Shown piece after piece: positions 55,919 through 64,000 of a stretch of DNA of 64,000 nucleotides. Below the pieces are notes generated by a model that was given only the letters and a program-made list of their open reading frames with translations, made no database searches and was not told the DNA's origin. The translations under genes were made by a program, and so were the position numbers. The stretch is from the NCBI RefSeq assembly GCF_021391535.1, contig NZ_CP090066.1:1997501-2061500 (forward strand), given 5' to 3'. Source of the DNA: Aurantimonas sp. HBX-1. Lineage in GTDB: Bacteria; Pseudomonadota; Alphaproteobacteria; Rhizobiales; Rhizobiaceae. Position 1 is the first letter of the stretch. The number at the start of each line of letters is the position of its first letter.

Positions 55919-56500
55919 TCAGTGGGAGGCCGGCTGGACCGGTCCGGTAGGGGGATGGACCTCGGCGGCCATCAGGCCCTTGGCGCCGTCGCCATAGCGC
56001 ACCAGGACTTCCTGGCCCGGCTGCAATTCGGTCAGACCGTAGCGGCGCAGCGTTTCCATGTGCACGAAGATGTCCTCGGTGCCCTCGCCGCGCGTCAGGA
56101 ATCCGTAGCCCTTGGTCCGGTTGAACCACTTGACCACGGCAGGCACGAGATCGCTGCTCGGCGTGACGGCCACATGGGTGCGCGAGGCCGGCTGCTGCGA
56201 GGGATGCACGGCCGTGGACGTATCCATCGACAGGACACGGAACGCCTGCAGCCCGCGGTCGCCCTGCTGCACTTCGCAGACGAGGCGCGCTCCCTCGAGC
56301 GCGGTGGGAAACCCGTCCCTGCGCAGGCAGGTGACGTGCAGCAGAATGTCCGGCCCCTGCCCGTCGGGCACGATGAAACCGAAACCCTTCGACACATCGA
56401 ACCACTTGATGTGTCCCGAGACCACCACAAGGCCGATGTCACTGCCGCCGCTCGACGCTTCGGCATCGCTGCGGGTATGTGCAGAGATTCTCTCGGGCAT
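55919..56500 (-). CDS. double cold-shock domain protein
   Basis: 193 residues starting at ATG 56500 with AGGA seven bases upstream. Two cold-shock domains, about 29-90 and 121-185, each with RNP1 (KGFGFI; KGYGFL) and RNP2 (DILLHV; DIFVHM), separated by a flexible Ser/Pro linker. These bind single-stranded nucleic acid. A related two-domain form is common in rhizobia; it is probably an RNA chaperone. Confidence 0.92.
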   Translation of the reverse strand: MPERISAHTRSDAEASSGGSDIGLVVVSGHIKWFDVSKGFGFIVPDGQGPDILLHVTCLRRDGFPTALEGARLVCEVQQGDRGLQAFRVLSMDTSTAVHPSQQPASRTHVAVTPSSDLVPAVVKWFNRTKGYGFLTRGEGTEDIFVHMETLRRYGLTELQPGQEVLVRYGDGAKGLMAAEVHPPTGPVQPASH

Positions 56501-56779
56501 GCGGGAGTCCTGCGGTTGCACCTGACCGAATCGCGGCCCTCAAGCTTAGCATTAACCCTGCCGATCTGGGCAAGAGGCAGGAGCGTTTCGCCCGGCCGAA
56601 AAATCCGGTTGTCACCAGATGTGGCAGGGTCCGCGGCGCCGCATGGCCGGAGCCGCGTGCTCGAACCCCGTCCGGCGGGACTGCGTATCCACTGGCAGAG
56701 GCTTTTGCCGCACTGCGGCCTTCACACGCCGGGCGGCAACCCTACCCTGTTGCCCATCTCATCAACCGGAGCCCCATCC

Positions 56780-57220
56780 ATGCGCTACCTGCACACGATG
56801 GTCCGCGTCAGCGACGTCGACCAGTCCCTGGATTTCTACTGCAACAAGCTGGGGCTCGTGGAGACCCGCCGGATCGAGAACGAGCAGGGACGGTTCACGC
56901 TGATCTTCCTCGCCGCGCCGGGCGACCAGCCGGGAGCGGCGGAAAAGGCCGCGCCGCTGGTGGAGCTGACCTACAACTGGGACCCCGAAGAATATTCGGG
57001 CGGTCGCAATTTCGGGCATATCGCCTACGAGGTCGACGACATCTACGCGACCTGCCAGGCGCTCATGGACAAGGGCGTGACGATCAACCGTCCGCCGCGC
57101 GACGGACGCATGGCCTTCGTCAAGTCACCCGACAACATCTCCTTCGAACTGCTGCAGAAGGGCGATGCGAAGGCGCCGGCCGAGCCATGGTCGTCGATGC
57201 CCAACACCGGCACCTGGTAG
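56780..57220 (+). CDS. gloA: lactoylglutathione lyase (glyoxalase I)
   Basis: 146 residues of the VOC fold. The metal ligands of GloA are in place: H5, E62 (VELTYNW), H80 (FGHIAYEV) and E123 (ISFELL). It converts the hemithioacetal of methylglyoxal and glutathione to S-lactoylglutathione. It starts at ATG 56780; the long open frame upstream is spurious. A GC hairpin (57230-57249) lies directly after the stop. Confidence 0.94.
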   Translation: MRYLHTMVRVSDVDQSLDFYCNKLGLVETRRIENEQGRFTLIFLAAPGDQPGAAEKAAPLVELTYNWDPEEYSGGRNFGHIAYEVDDIYATCQALMDKGVTINRPPRDGRMAFVKSPDNISFELLQKGDAKAPAEPWSSMPNTGTW

Positions 57221-57422
57221 AATTCGGTAGCGGCGGCGCAGGCCGCCGCAACCATCCTGCTGCCGCATTCTGGCCATAGGCCTTGAAATAAGCTTTATTA
57301 GACGCGCTGTTGCATCCGCGCTTGCGTAACGTCCGGTGGGGACCGGTCGGCGAGCCAACGCAAACGGACAGGCGACAGGCAAGGCAGGCCACCAGGACCT
57401 GCCACGAGAGGGGTGGTGTCCA

Positions 57423-58490
57423 TTGACGACGCAATTCGCCGGCGCAGGCGCCGCGACGCTTCGTAGACGGCTGCTGGCGGCGGCGCTTCTCGCAACCGCG
57501 CCGCTCCTGTCATCCTGCGTATCCGCCGTCGACGACACGTCCGCCTTCGGCTTCTCCAACCTCAATGCCGAGGCCGTCGGGGCGGATGCGGCGGACGTGC
57601 TCGCGGCCGACACGGCAGACGCCGGCAGCGCGGCGTCGCCGGCTGCGGTTGCGGCTGACACCCCCCAGCCGGCTCCCGCCGCTGCGGCCGATAACGTCGC
57701 GGCCAGCCAGCCAGCCGCGGCGACACAGCCTACCGCGACGACACAGTCTGCCGCGGCGCCCGCCAACCCTCAGCCGCTTCTCCGCCCTGCGGCGGTCGAC
57801 GGAAAGGCCGTCGCCGCCTATGCGGGCGGCTCCGTCGGCGAGGGCGACCAGGTCGCGGCGCTCGCTCCCCGCGAGAAGGAGACCTCGCTGTTCTCCTCAT
57901 TGTTTGCCCGCAGCAACGCCAAGCCGCCGGTCCCCAACGCCGACAAGCGCAAGAGTCAGCGGGTCGTGCTCCGGCAGGAAGGCGCGCCAGTATCGAGCGG
58001 CGATTCCGCCCTGCCCGGCGTCGACCCATCCTCGCTGTTCGAGATCGGCCAGCGGGCATCGGCGGAAGACGAGGACCTCATGGAGGACTCCGTCATGAGC
58101 TATCAGGTGGCTTCGCTCACCGGGCTCGCCCGCCTCAGCCCCAACGGTCTCCGGGTCCAGCGCGAGGATGTCGAGACATCCTGCTTCCCGTCGCAGCTCG
58201 TCAGCATGCTGCGTTCGATCGAACGCAAGTTCGGCAAGAAGGTCATCGTCACCTCCGGCTATCGCAGCCCCAGCCACAACCGCCGCGTCAACGGCGCCAC
58301 CCGCTCCCAGCACATGGGCTGCAAGGCAGCCGACATCGTCGTTCCCGATGCCGACCGATTCGTCGTCGCCGCCTATGCCCGCTCCCTGCCCGGCCGTGGC
58401 GGCGTCGGCACCTACTGCCATTCGGCGGCGATCCACGTCGATGTCGGGCCGCAGCGCGACTGGAACTGGCGCTGCCGGCAGCGCAACTGA
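57423..58490 (+). CDS. M15-family peptidoglycan peptidase lipoprotein
   Basis: About 355 residues, TTG start at 57423 with GAGGGG upstream. Residues 1-32 are a lipoprotein signal with lipobox LLSSC. A long Ala/Thr/Pro-rich linker follows (about 55-190). The C-terminal domain (about 240-355) is of the M15A D-Ala-D-Ala carboxypeptidase-like type with SGYRSPSHNRRVNG, QHMGCKAADI and the zinc motif HVD. It would act on cell-wall peptides at the outer membrane or periplasm. Confidence 0.88.
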   Translation: MTTQFAGAGAATLRRRLLAAALLATAPLLSSCVSAVDDTSAFGFSNLNAEAVGADAADVLAADTADAGSAASPAAVAADTPQPAPAAAADNVAASQPAAATQPTATTQSAAAPANPQPLLRPAAVDGKAVAAYAGGSVGEGDQVAALAPREKETSLFSSLFARSNAKPPVPNADKRKSQRVVLRQEGAPVSSGDSALPGVDPSSLFEIGQRASAEDEDLMEDSVMSYQVASLTGLARLSPNGLRVQREDVETSCFPSQLVSMLRSIERKFGKKVIVTSGYRSPSHNRRVNGATRSQHMGCKAADIVVPDADRFVVAAYARSLPGRGGVGTYCHSAAIHVDVGPQRDWNWRCRQRN

Positions 58491-58630
58491 GGCGAAACTC
58501 CCGCGATCGCAGGCACTTGCCGGCCTCCGTCATCCCTGACGGGGCCAATCGGCCGCCGGTTTCTTCCGTCTGAAAAAGTCCCCCGCCGCGCTTGCGATCA
58601 CCGGCGAAGCCCCTTATACACCGCGTCGCT

Positions 58631-58705
58631 GCGCCCATCGTCTATCGGTTAGGACGCCACCCTTTCACGGTGGAGAGAGGGGTTCGATTCCCCTTGGGCG
58701 TACCA
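58631..58705 (+). tRNA. tRNA-Glu (TTC anticodon)
   Basis: 75-base cloverleaf: acceptor GCGCCCA/TGGGCGT (G-U closing pair), D-arm TCGTCTATCGGTTAGGA, anticodon TTC in CTTTCAC, T-arm GGTTCGATTCC, encoded CCA. It is immediately followed by an integrase gene, so its 3' end is probably the attachment site. Confidence 0.96.
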
Positions 58706-58803
58706 GTTCCCCCTGGTGAGCTGCTCGTCAGCTTAGAAGTCAGTCACTTACCGCCTTCATGCACGGCTTGCGTGGCAGGCCACTGCATAACATCATGTGC
58801 AAC

Positions 58804-60692
58804 ATGGTGGCAGAAGTGGCGATCTCGAATCATCTCACAAAACGCAATGGCGTCTGGCAGTACGTCCGACGCGTGCCTGAAGACCTGCGCGGTAGCTTCC
58901 CCTTCGCACGCATTCAGAAGTCCCTGAGGACATCAGTCGAGCGTCAGGCTCGCGAGGCGGCGCTGGACCTCGACCGGCTGTGGGATCGTCGCTTCGCCGA
59001 GGCTAGCGAGCGCAATGGTTATGCGCGGCACGACGGGGAGTTGCCGTTGATCAACACCGACAGCTGGACGTGGCCGGACTGGGAGGCGCTCGCAGCCTGG
59101 TTTAAAGTTGCCCTCGCGGAGGAGGACTGGCAGGCGCGGCTGTCGGAGGTTACCGGGCACGTGCTATCGACCGATGCTGACCTCTCTCGCATCCCGTGGC
59201 GCGACGAACGCGTTATCCGCGACCATCTCAATCGAGAGAAGCTGCTGAAGAAGCTGTCGGTCGCCGAGTACGGCGAGCAGCGGGCGGCTTTCGTACGCGG
59301 CTATGTTCGCCGGCTCGGGATTACGCTGTCGCGGTCAGACCCTCCTTTCCTGCGTTTCATGGCTGCCTGCCACTCAGCAGAACTCTCCTACCTCGACCTT
59401 TTCCGGCTCCGGGAATCTCGCCAGGGCGGCCTTGGCAACGCTCACCCGGATACGATCGTGGGTCCTTGGCGCCAGCCGAGGGCGCCGCAAGGCTCCGGGG
59501 CAGCCGTATGGGCCGGCGCACTCGCCTCGAACGGCTCAGTCTCCGGCTACGCGATAGCAGGTTCCGCTTCCGCGGACGGTTGGACGAGCAAGACGTTGTC
59601 GCACTGCATCGACAAATGGATCGGCAATCGCCAAGCAGCGAAGCAGGCGGTCCGCGATCATCACATCAGCGACATGCGTAAGACCGTGGCAATGTTCGAA
59701 TCGCAGGCCGGTGTACGCGACATTGGCCTGATCACCCGCAAGCACGTGCTGGCTTTCCGGGACGCCTTGCGCACACGGTCTGATTACAAGGCCGCCACGA
59801 TCAACAAGAAGGTCAGCTACATCACGAGCCTCCTGTCGACCGCACGGAACGCCGGCTGGATCGATCGGGAAATCGGCACGAAGGTTCTCATGCAGGTGCC
59901 AGGCGATGAGGGAGTTCGCGAAGCGTTCGACAATCAGCAGTTGGCAGCGATCTTCTAGCACCGGATCTTTACCGAAGGCTACCGCTCCCCTTTGGCCAAG
60001 GCATGCGGGGAACTGCAGTTCTGGCTGCCACTGATTGCCTGCACGCACGGCATGATCACTTCGGAGACCCTCCAGTTGGGACCGGACTCCCTCACGACGA
60101 GCATCCCGAGATCCTCTGCTTCTCCGTGACCAACGCCGGCGGCCGGACAACCAAGACCTTGGCACGGCGCCGCTGGATGCCGATCCGACGCGAGCTTCTC
60201 GATCTTGGCCTTCTCGATGTGGTCGAACAGGCTCGCGCCGATAATCGGCGATGGCTGTCGCCCGAGATGAGCGACGACGGTCGGGCGCTGGCGCGCCTGT
60301 CGAACTACGCGTCGACATTCTTCGGGAACATCCTCAGGAAGGATCTGGGCGTCATCGAGCCGGAACTCAGCCTGTACTCGTTCCGACACGGCTTCCAGAA
60401 TGGGATTGGCCGCGCCGGCTACGGGGAGGAGGTCAAGAAAGCGCTGATGGGACATGCCGAGACTGGCATGACGAAACGCTACGGGACGAAGAAGGCGCCT
60501 AGGCCGGTCGACATTGTCAAGCTGGCCGAGGTCGTCCAGTCACTGCCCTGGCCGTTCCTTCAAGACATCTGCGCGGGGCATTCCGTCAGCGAAAATGCAC
60601 TGCCGCAGGCGACGCGAAGGAGCAAGCCTTCCATAGCGAGCGAGGAAGCGGCGCCGGCCCGCCATCGGCTATATCCGGCCGAGAATGCCTAG
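58804..60692 (+). pseudogene. broken tyrosine-type site-specific integrase
   Basis: The N-terminal part (58804-59958) has a DUF6538-like start (EVAISNHLTKRNGVWQYVRR), a core-binding segment around DMRKTVAMFESQAGVRDIG and the beginning of the catalytic domain, then a TAG at 59956-59958. Reading on, KACGELQFWLPLIACTHGM continues the same frame, and the first catalytic arginine position reads ITSE rather than RxSE. Near 60095-60110 a frame change restores the typical CFSVTNAGGRTTKT, SFRHGF and MGHAETGMTKRYG. One stop, one lost catalytic residue and a frameshift make it inactive. A ribosome site is not evident. Confidence 0.85.
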
Positions 60693-61506
60693 GCGGTATC
60701 GAGCCGGTACCGGGAGGCGTTTGAGCGCCTTCGGATGCAGGATGCAACTTTAGTGCGTATGGTGTGGTGGGTTAAAAATATGGGCATGTACATGGCCGGA
60801 TATATTGTCGTTATGGCCATTATGTCCGGTGAAGCAGCACCTGTCTCTGAACGCATCGACATCAGTTCGTCTGCTGGCACTAGCCGCCAGAGGTAAGGAC
60901 GGGCCAGCGACTTTGCCGGACCGCCTTCTGCCGAACCTAACCGGTGTGGCCATCCGGGCTTTACACCACTTTCCGTCCGGAGCCGTGGTGCGCTGGTCGA
61001 CAACGACGCAGGTGTGGGCCGGAATGGCGGAGACGACCTGCGCGTCGGGGCGGGCTGCACGAAGTCATCCGGATTGGCGCAGCTCGCAGTGTAGCCATGG
61101 TACGTGTCCTCGTTGACCATCGGCTGTGCGCGGTAGCCTCGGTTTCCCGGACGCGTTCAACGGCGAGCACCTTGCCGGTTTCGGTATCGCCGCTCATGCG
61201 TATCCGGTTGCCGCCCGTGCGGGCCAAAGCCTCGTCGCCGCCCCGAGCAACGCGAGTTGGTTGGTGGATGAACGGCCTCGCGCCCATTCCCGAAATATCG
61301 CCGCCGCAGTTCTCCGCTGCCAGATCGTAGTTTCGGCCCCGTCTTGCTCCCCGTCAGCGACAGGCAGCAGGCACCGCTGTGCAAGAACGCCGGATCAAGC
61401 GTCTGCCAGTTTCCAGAGAAGCCGCGGCGAAGTCGCTCTCGAGCGCCACCTAATCGAAAGGTCTGCCGACTGAGAGGAAGCCGGATTACCTGTTCCGAGT
61501 ATGCCT
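60693..61506. other. gene-poor remnant downstream of the integrase
   Basis: No open frame here resembles a protein family. The start is locally AT-rich (about 60755-60830), unlike the surroundings, and contains CCGGATATA paired with TATGTCCGG (one mismatch) around repeated ATGGCC words. A 38-codon frame from 60781 is open but unconvincing. This is probably the decayed rest of the integrated element. No second copy of the tRNA-Glu 3' end was found within the window. Confidence 0.5.
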
Positions 61507-62118
61507 TCAAGCCACCCAATCAACGACCTTTGTGATCGGTATCGAGGGCCATATGTCCGGTCGTGAAGAACGGGCCGTCTGGGACAGGATCCAGCAAAGC
61601 CAGATAGAGGGTGCCAGCGCCAGTGCGAAGGGGATCCTGCGGTGTCGCGGCCATCCTCGCCTTCTCACGAGGGACATGGCGACCACGCCGAGGCAGGCGA
61701 TGGCGGCGAGCATGATGGCGTAGCAGAACATCTCCCATCCGAGCCATATGCCGGCGGTCGCTCCCAGTTTCACGTCGCCGAGGCCGAGACCGTCCACGCC
61801 CTTCACATGGAAGAAGTATTCGCGGATGGCGAGAAGGGATGCACCGCATGCGATCGCGGAAATCAGGGCCGCAAGCATCGCCGTCGGGACGCTCTGTCCT
61901 TCGGTGATGGAGGCCTCGATGACGACGATCAAGCCGACGAGCGCCGCTGTTCCATTGGCCCAGTCTGGAACCCGGAAGCGCTTGCGGTCTTCATCCGCGA
62001 TCAGTGACATCAAGACGGCCAGGGCGACGGTTTCGGACGTGCGAACCGGGTCAGCAAACAGAATCGCACCCGTCAGGCCGGCAAGAACAACGACCGAAAG
62101 CAACGTCGTCGCCCTCAC
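61507..62118 (-). CDS. prepilin peptidase-like A24 aspartic protease
   Basis: 203 residues starting at GTG 62118, with AAGGGG upstream, 12 bases after the gspD stop. Seven or so hydrophobic segments. The two aspartates are in DEDRKRFRVPDW (D44) and GLGLGDVKLG (D115), the GxGD signature of type IV prepilin peptidases. The N-terminal cysteine-rich methyltransferase half of GspO/PilD is missing, so it is of the short, CpaA-like form. Next to gspD it would process pseudopilins. Confidence 0.85.
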   Translation of the reverse strand: MRATTLLSVVVLAGLTGAILFADPVRTSETVALAVLMSLIADEDRKRFRVPDWANGTAALVGLIVVIEASITEGQSVPTAMLAALISAIACGASLLAIREYFFHVKGVDGLGLGDVKLGATAGIWLGWEMFCYAIMLAAIACLGVVAMSLVRRRGWPRHRRIPFALALAPSIWLCWILSQTARSSRPDIWPSIPITKVVDWVA

Positions 62119-62129
62119 GGCCAGGCCCC

Positions 62130-64000
62130 TTACTTCATGGAGCCGCCGCCCACGTTCCACATCTGGGCCCGCAGACTTTCCGCGACATTCTGCGCGTCGC
62201 GCCCGTCCCGAATGACCGAAGGGCGGATGAGAATCAGCAGTTCGGTGCGGACGTCCGCGCGGCTCCGGCTGCCGAACAAATTGCCGACGACTTCCACCTG
62301 GTTGAGGCCGGGGATGCCGTCCCGCCCGACATCGCTCTGTTCGCTGATCAGGCCGCCCAGCAGCACGGTCTGTCCGTCGACCACCGAGATCGTGCTGGAA
62401 ACGCTCCGGTTGGAGATGACCGGCGTCAGCGAACTGGCATTGGCGGAGACCGACGAGATTTCCTGTTCGATCACCATTGTGACGACGCCGTTCTCCGCGA
62501 TCCGTGGCCTGACGTTCATGATGATGCCGGTGTCGCGATATTCGACTTCGTTGCTGACCGGCGCGTTCGCGTCCTCGACGGAACTCACGGTCCGCGTGAC
62601 AATTGGTATCTGGTCGCCAACGCGGAACTTCGCCACTTCGTTCTCCATCACGACCAGAGAGGGCGAGGACAGGACCCGAACGTCAGTGACGGCGTCGAGT
62701 GCATTGAGGACGACGTCGGGCGCGTTCTCCGATCCCACGACGAAATTGAAGCCCGGCAGTTCGCGGGCGATGCCGTCGGCGATGGTTCGGAAGAGCCCGA
62801 CCGATCCATCGTCTCTGCCAAGCCCGATGTCTCCGCTCTTGATGAAATACTGCACCCCGTACCGCAGCTGGTCGTTGAGGCGGACTTCGGCCATCGTGAT
62901 GTTCACCGCCACCTGCATCTGGGGGACGTCGATGTGGGCGAGCGCCTGCAGGACCTTCCCACGGATGGCGCGGTCGCCGTAGATCACCAGGGAATTATTC
63001 GACAGGTCCGGCTCGATCCGAAGGGCTGTGGTGCCAGCTAACGCCTCTCCGGGATCGCTTAGAAAAAGCGACGTGGCCGCACTGGCCTGCGGTGCGCTGA
63101 ACGCCGCATCGACCAAAGCGGAGGGATCGGCTTCTTCGGGTGGCGTCGCTTCCCCCGAGGGCGCGGCAGAACCTCCTCCGGATGCCGAGAACAGCCGCCC
63201 CAAGAGTTCGGACAGCTTCTGCGCGTCCCGGTATTTGACCCGGTAGACGTGAACATTGCTGTCGAGGTCCGGATTTTCCTTGTCGAGCCGCGCTACCCAC
63301 GTCTGGGCCCGCTCGACCAGGCCGCGGCTTTGCGAAACCGCCAGAATGGCCCTGAGCCGCGGCATCGCCATGAACTGGATGACGTCCTCGCTGGATTCGC
63401 CGCTTCCGGAGCCGAAGACCCGGGTGAGTTCGGGGATGATGGTCTCCGGCTTGGTGGCCCGCAGCGGGAGGATGGCGACCGACTGGTCCTCCATCCAGTC
63501 GGTATCGAAGGACAGTGCCGTCTCGACGGCAGTGCGCCTCGCCTCGCCGCTCCCTGCGACGATCAGGAGATTGCGGGTCTTCTCGACACGCACCGAGCCA
63601 GGCCTGATGGCGAAGCCGTCGATCAACCGCGTGAGCGTCTGCGCCGAGACGTATTTCAGCGGAATGACGGAAAGTCCGTGTCCGGCCGATACCTGACCCT
63701 TGTCGACGGCAAGAGCCGTCGAGGATGTATCCCCCGTGATGCGATAGAGCTCCCCCGCCTTCACCAAAGCGAGGTCGTTGCTCGCGAGGACGGTCTCGAG
63801 GATCGCGAGAAGATCGTCGCGGGGCACCGGTCGCGCCGTCGACAGCGTCACCTCGCCCGATACGCCCGGGTCGAGAGTGTAGCCAACCCCGAGCGCATCC
63901 CCCAGGATGGCCTCGGCCACATCGGCGATATCGGCTTCCTCGAAGTTCAGATTCACTTCTCCGTCTGAACTGGCGGAAACGCCCGGCGGCAGGGTGGGTG
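62130..64000 (-). CDS. gspD: type II secretion system secretin GspD (5' end outside window)
   Basis: At least 623 codons are visible, and the frame stays open through the right edge, so the N-terminus is missing. N-domain repeats about 1-290 (NLNFEEADIADVAEAILG, VIPLKYVSAQTLTRLI, VYRVKYRDAQKLSELLG) lead to the C-terminal secretin core with VLSSPSLVVMENEVAKFRVG and TVLLGGLISEQSD. A Gly/Ser/Pro-rich insert interrupts the N3 domain, the usual position. It is upstream of the prepilin peptidase gene in one operon. Confidence 0.92.
   Translation of the reverse strand, partial: PTLPPGVSASSDGEVNLNFEEADIADVAEAILGDALGVGYTLDPGVSGEVTLSTARPVPRDDLLAILETVLASNDLALVKAGELYRITGDTSSTALAVDKGQVSAGHGLSVIPLKYVSAQTLTRLIDGFAIRPGSVRVEKTRNLLIVAGSGEARRTAVETALSFDTDWMEDQSVAILPLRATKPETIIPELTRVFGSGSGESSEDVIQFMAMPRLRAILAVSQSRGLVERAQTWVARLDKENPDLDSNVHVYRVKYRDAQKLSELLGRLFSASGGGSAAPSGEATPPEEADPSALVDAAFSAPQASAATSLFLSDPGEALAGTTALRIEPDLSNNSLVIYGDRAIRGKVLQALAHIDVPQMQVAVNITMAEVRLNDQLRYGVQYFIKSGDIGLGRDDGSVGLFRTIADGIARELPGFNFVVGSENAPDVVLNALDAVTDVRVLSSPSLVVMENEVAKFRVGDQIPIVTRTVSSVEDANAPVSNEVEYRDTGIIMNVRPRIAENGVVTMVIEQEISSVSANASSLTPVISNRSVSSTISVVDGQTVLLGGLISEQSDVGRDGIPGLNQVEVVGNLFGSRSRADVRTELLILIRPSVIRDGRDAQNVAESLRAQMWNVGGGSMK

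Noticed and set aside
60689..61287. Small open frames in both directions downstream of the integrase
   Set aside because: They overlap, lack ribosome sites and show no family features; treated as remnant DNA.
58706..64000. Second attachment repeat of the integrated element
   Set aside because: No copy of the tRNA-Glu 3' end (GGTTCGATTCC and neighbours) was found on the plus strand between the integrase and the right edge.

Overview
The window is GC-rich alphaproteobacterial chromosome, most probably from the Hyphomicrobiales (Rhizobiales). An aurantimonad-like or other marine/soil rhizobial lineage is plausible, but genus cannot be read from the sequence. Pointers are the 391-residue EF-Tu encoded twice, the order rlmB / tRNA-Tyr / tRNA-Gly / tuf / tRNA-Trp / secE / nusG / rplKAJL / rpoBC / rpsLG / fusA / tuf, an aapJQMP general L-amino-acid transporter next to a cystathionine beta-lyase, a DUF3126-cysE pair, a BTLCP-type transglutaminase-like protein and an NDUFS4-type complex I subunit. 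No rRNA, CRISPR array or insertion sequence was seen.

Layout. 1-16.9 kb (minus strand) is the translation/transcription core: tuf (3' part cut by the window edge), fusA, rpsG, rpsL with a structured leader and promoter, a GNAT acetyltransferase, rpoC, rpoB, rplL, rplJ, rplA, rplK, nusG, secE and tRNA-Trp. 17.2-22.7 kb is a compact surface-sugar island: HAD phosphatase, CMP-Kdo synthetase-like enzyme, three sialyltransferase-like (GT42-like) proteins of which two are clear paralogues, a GT8-like transferase and an ELM1-family protein. It sits between tRNA-Trp and the second tuf, which are neighbours in the usual arrangement. 22.9-26.5 kb has tuf, tRNA-Gly, tRNA-Tyr, rlmB, tRNA-Thr and nadK. 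26.5-44 kb is housekeeping and regulatory: DUF2336, flavin reductase and nitroreductase, a secreted triple-repeat protein, acyltransferase, thrS, a LysM protein, yidD, a NifU-like scaffold, folE-hisI, patatin, CBS protein, rhomboid, a candidate structured small RNA, a tandem PilZ protein, the BTLCP protein, DUF3126, cysE, hydrolase, CHCC zinc protein and FAD monooxygenase. 44-53 kb is envelope and transport: a long Pro/Ala/Glu-rich OmpA-domain protein, an AI-2E-family permease and aapJQMP. 52.7-58.5 kb has metC, queF, tRNA-Arg, complex I subunit, tRNA-Pro, DUF192, a double cold-shock protein, gloA and an M15 peptidase lipoprotein. 58.6-61.5 kb is a decayed integrated element: tRNA-Glu, a broken tyrosine integrase and a gene-poor remnant. 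The window ends in a type II secretion locus (prepilin peptidase and the start-truncated secretin gspD).

The observations most worth following are the CMP-sugar island, the candidate RNA at 38431-38656, the exact homogenisation of the two tuf genes, the transcript hairpins of the ribosomal/RNA-polymerase operons, the enlarged AapM permease and the decayed tRNA-Glu integrase.
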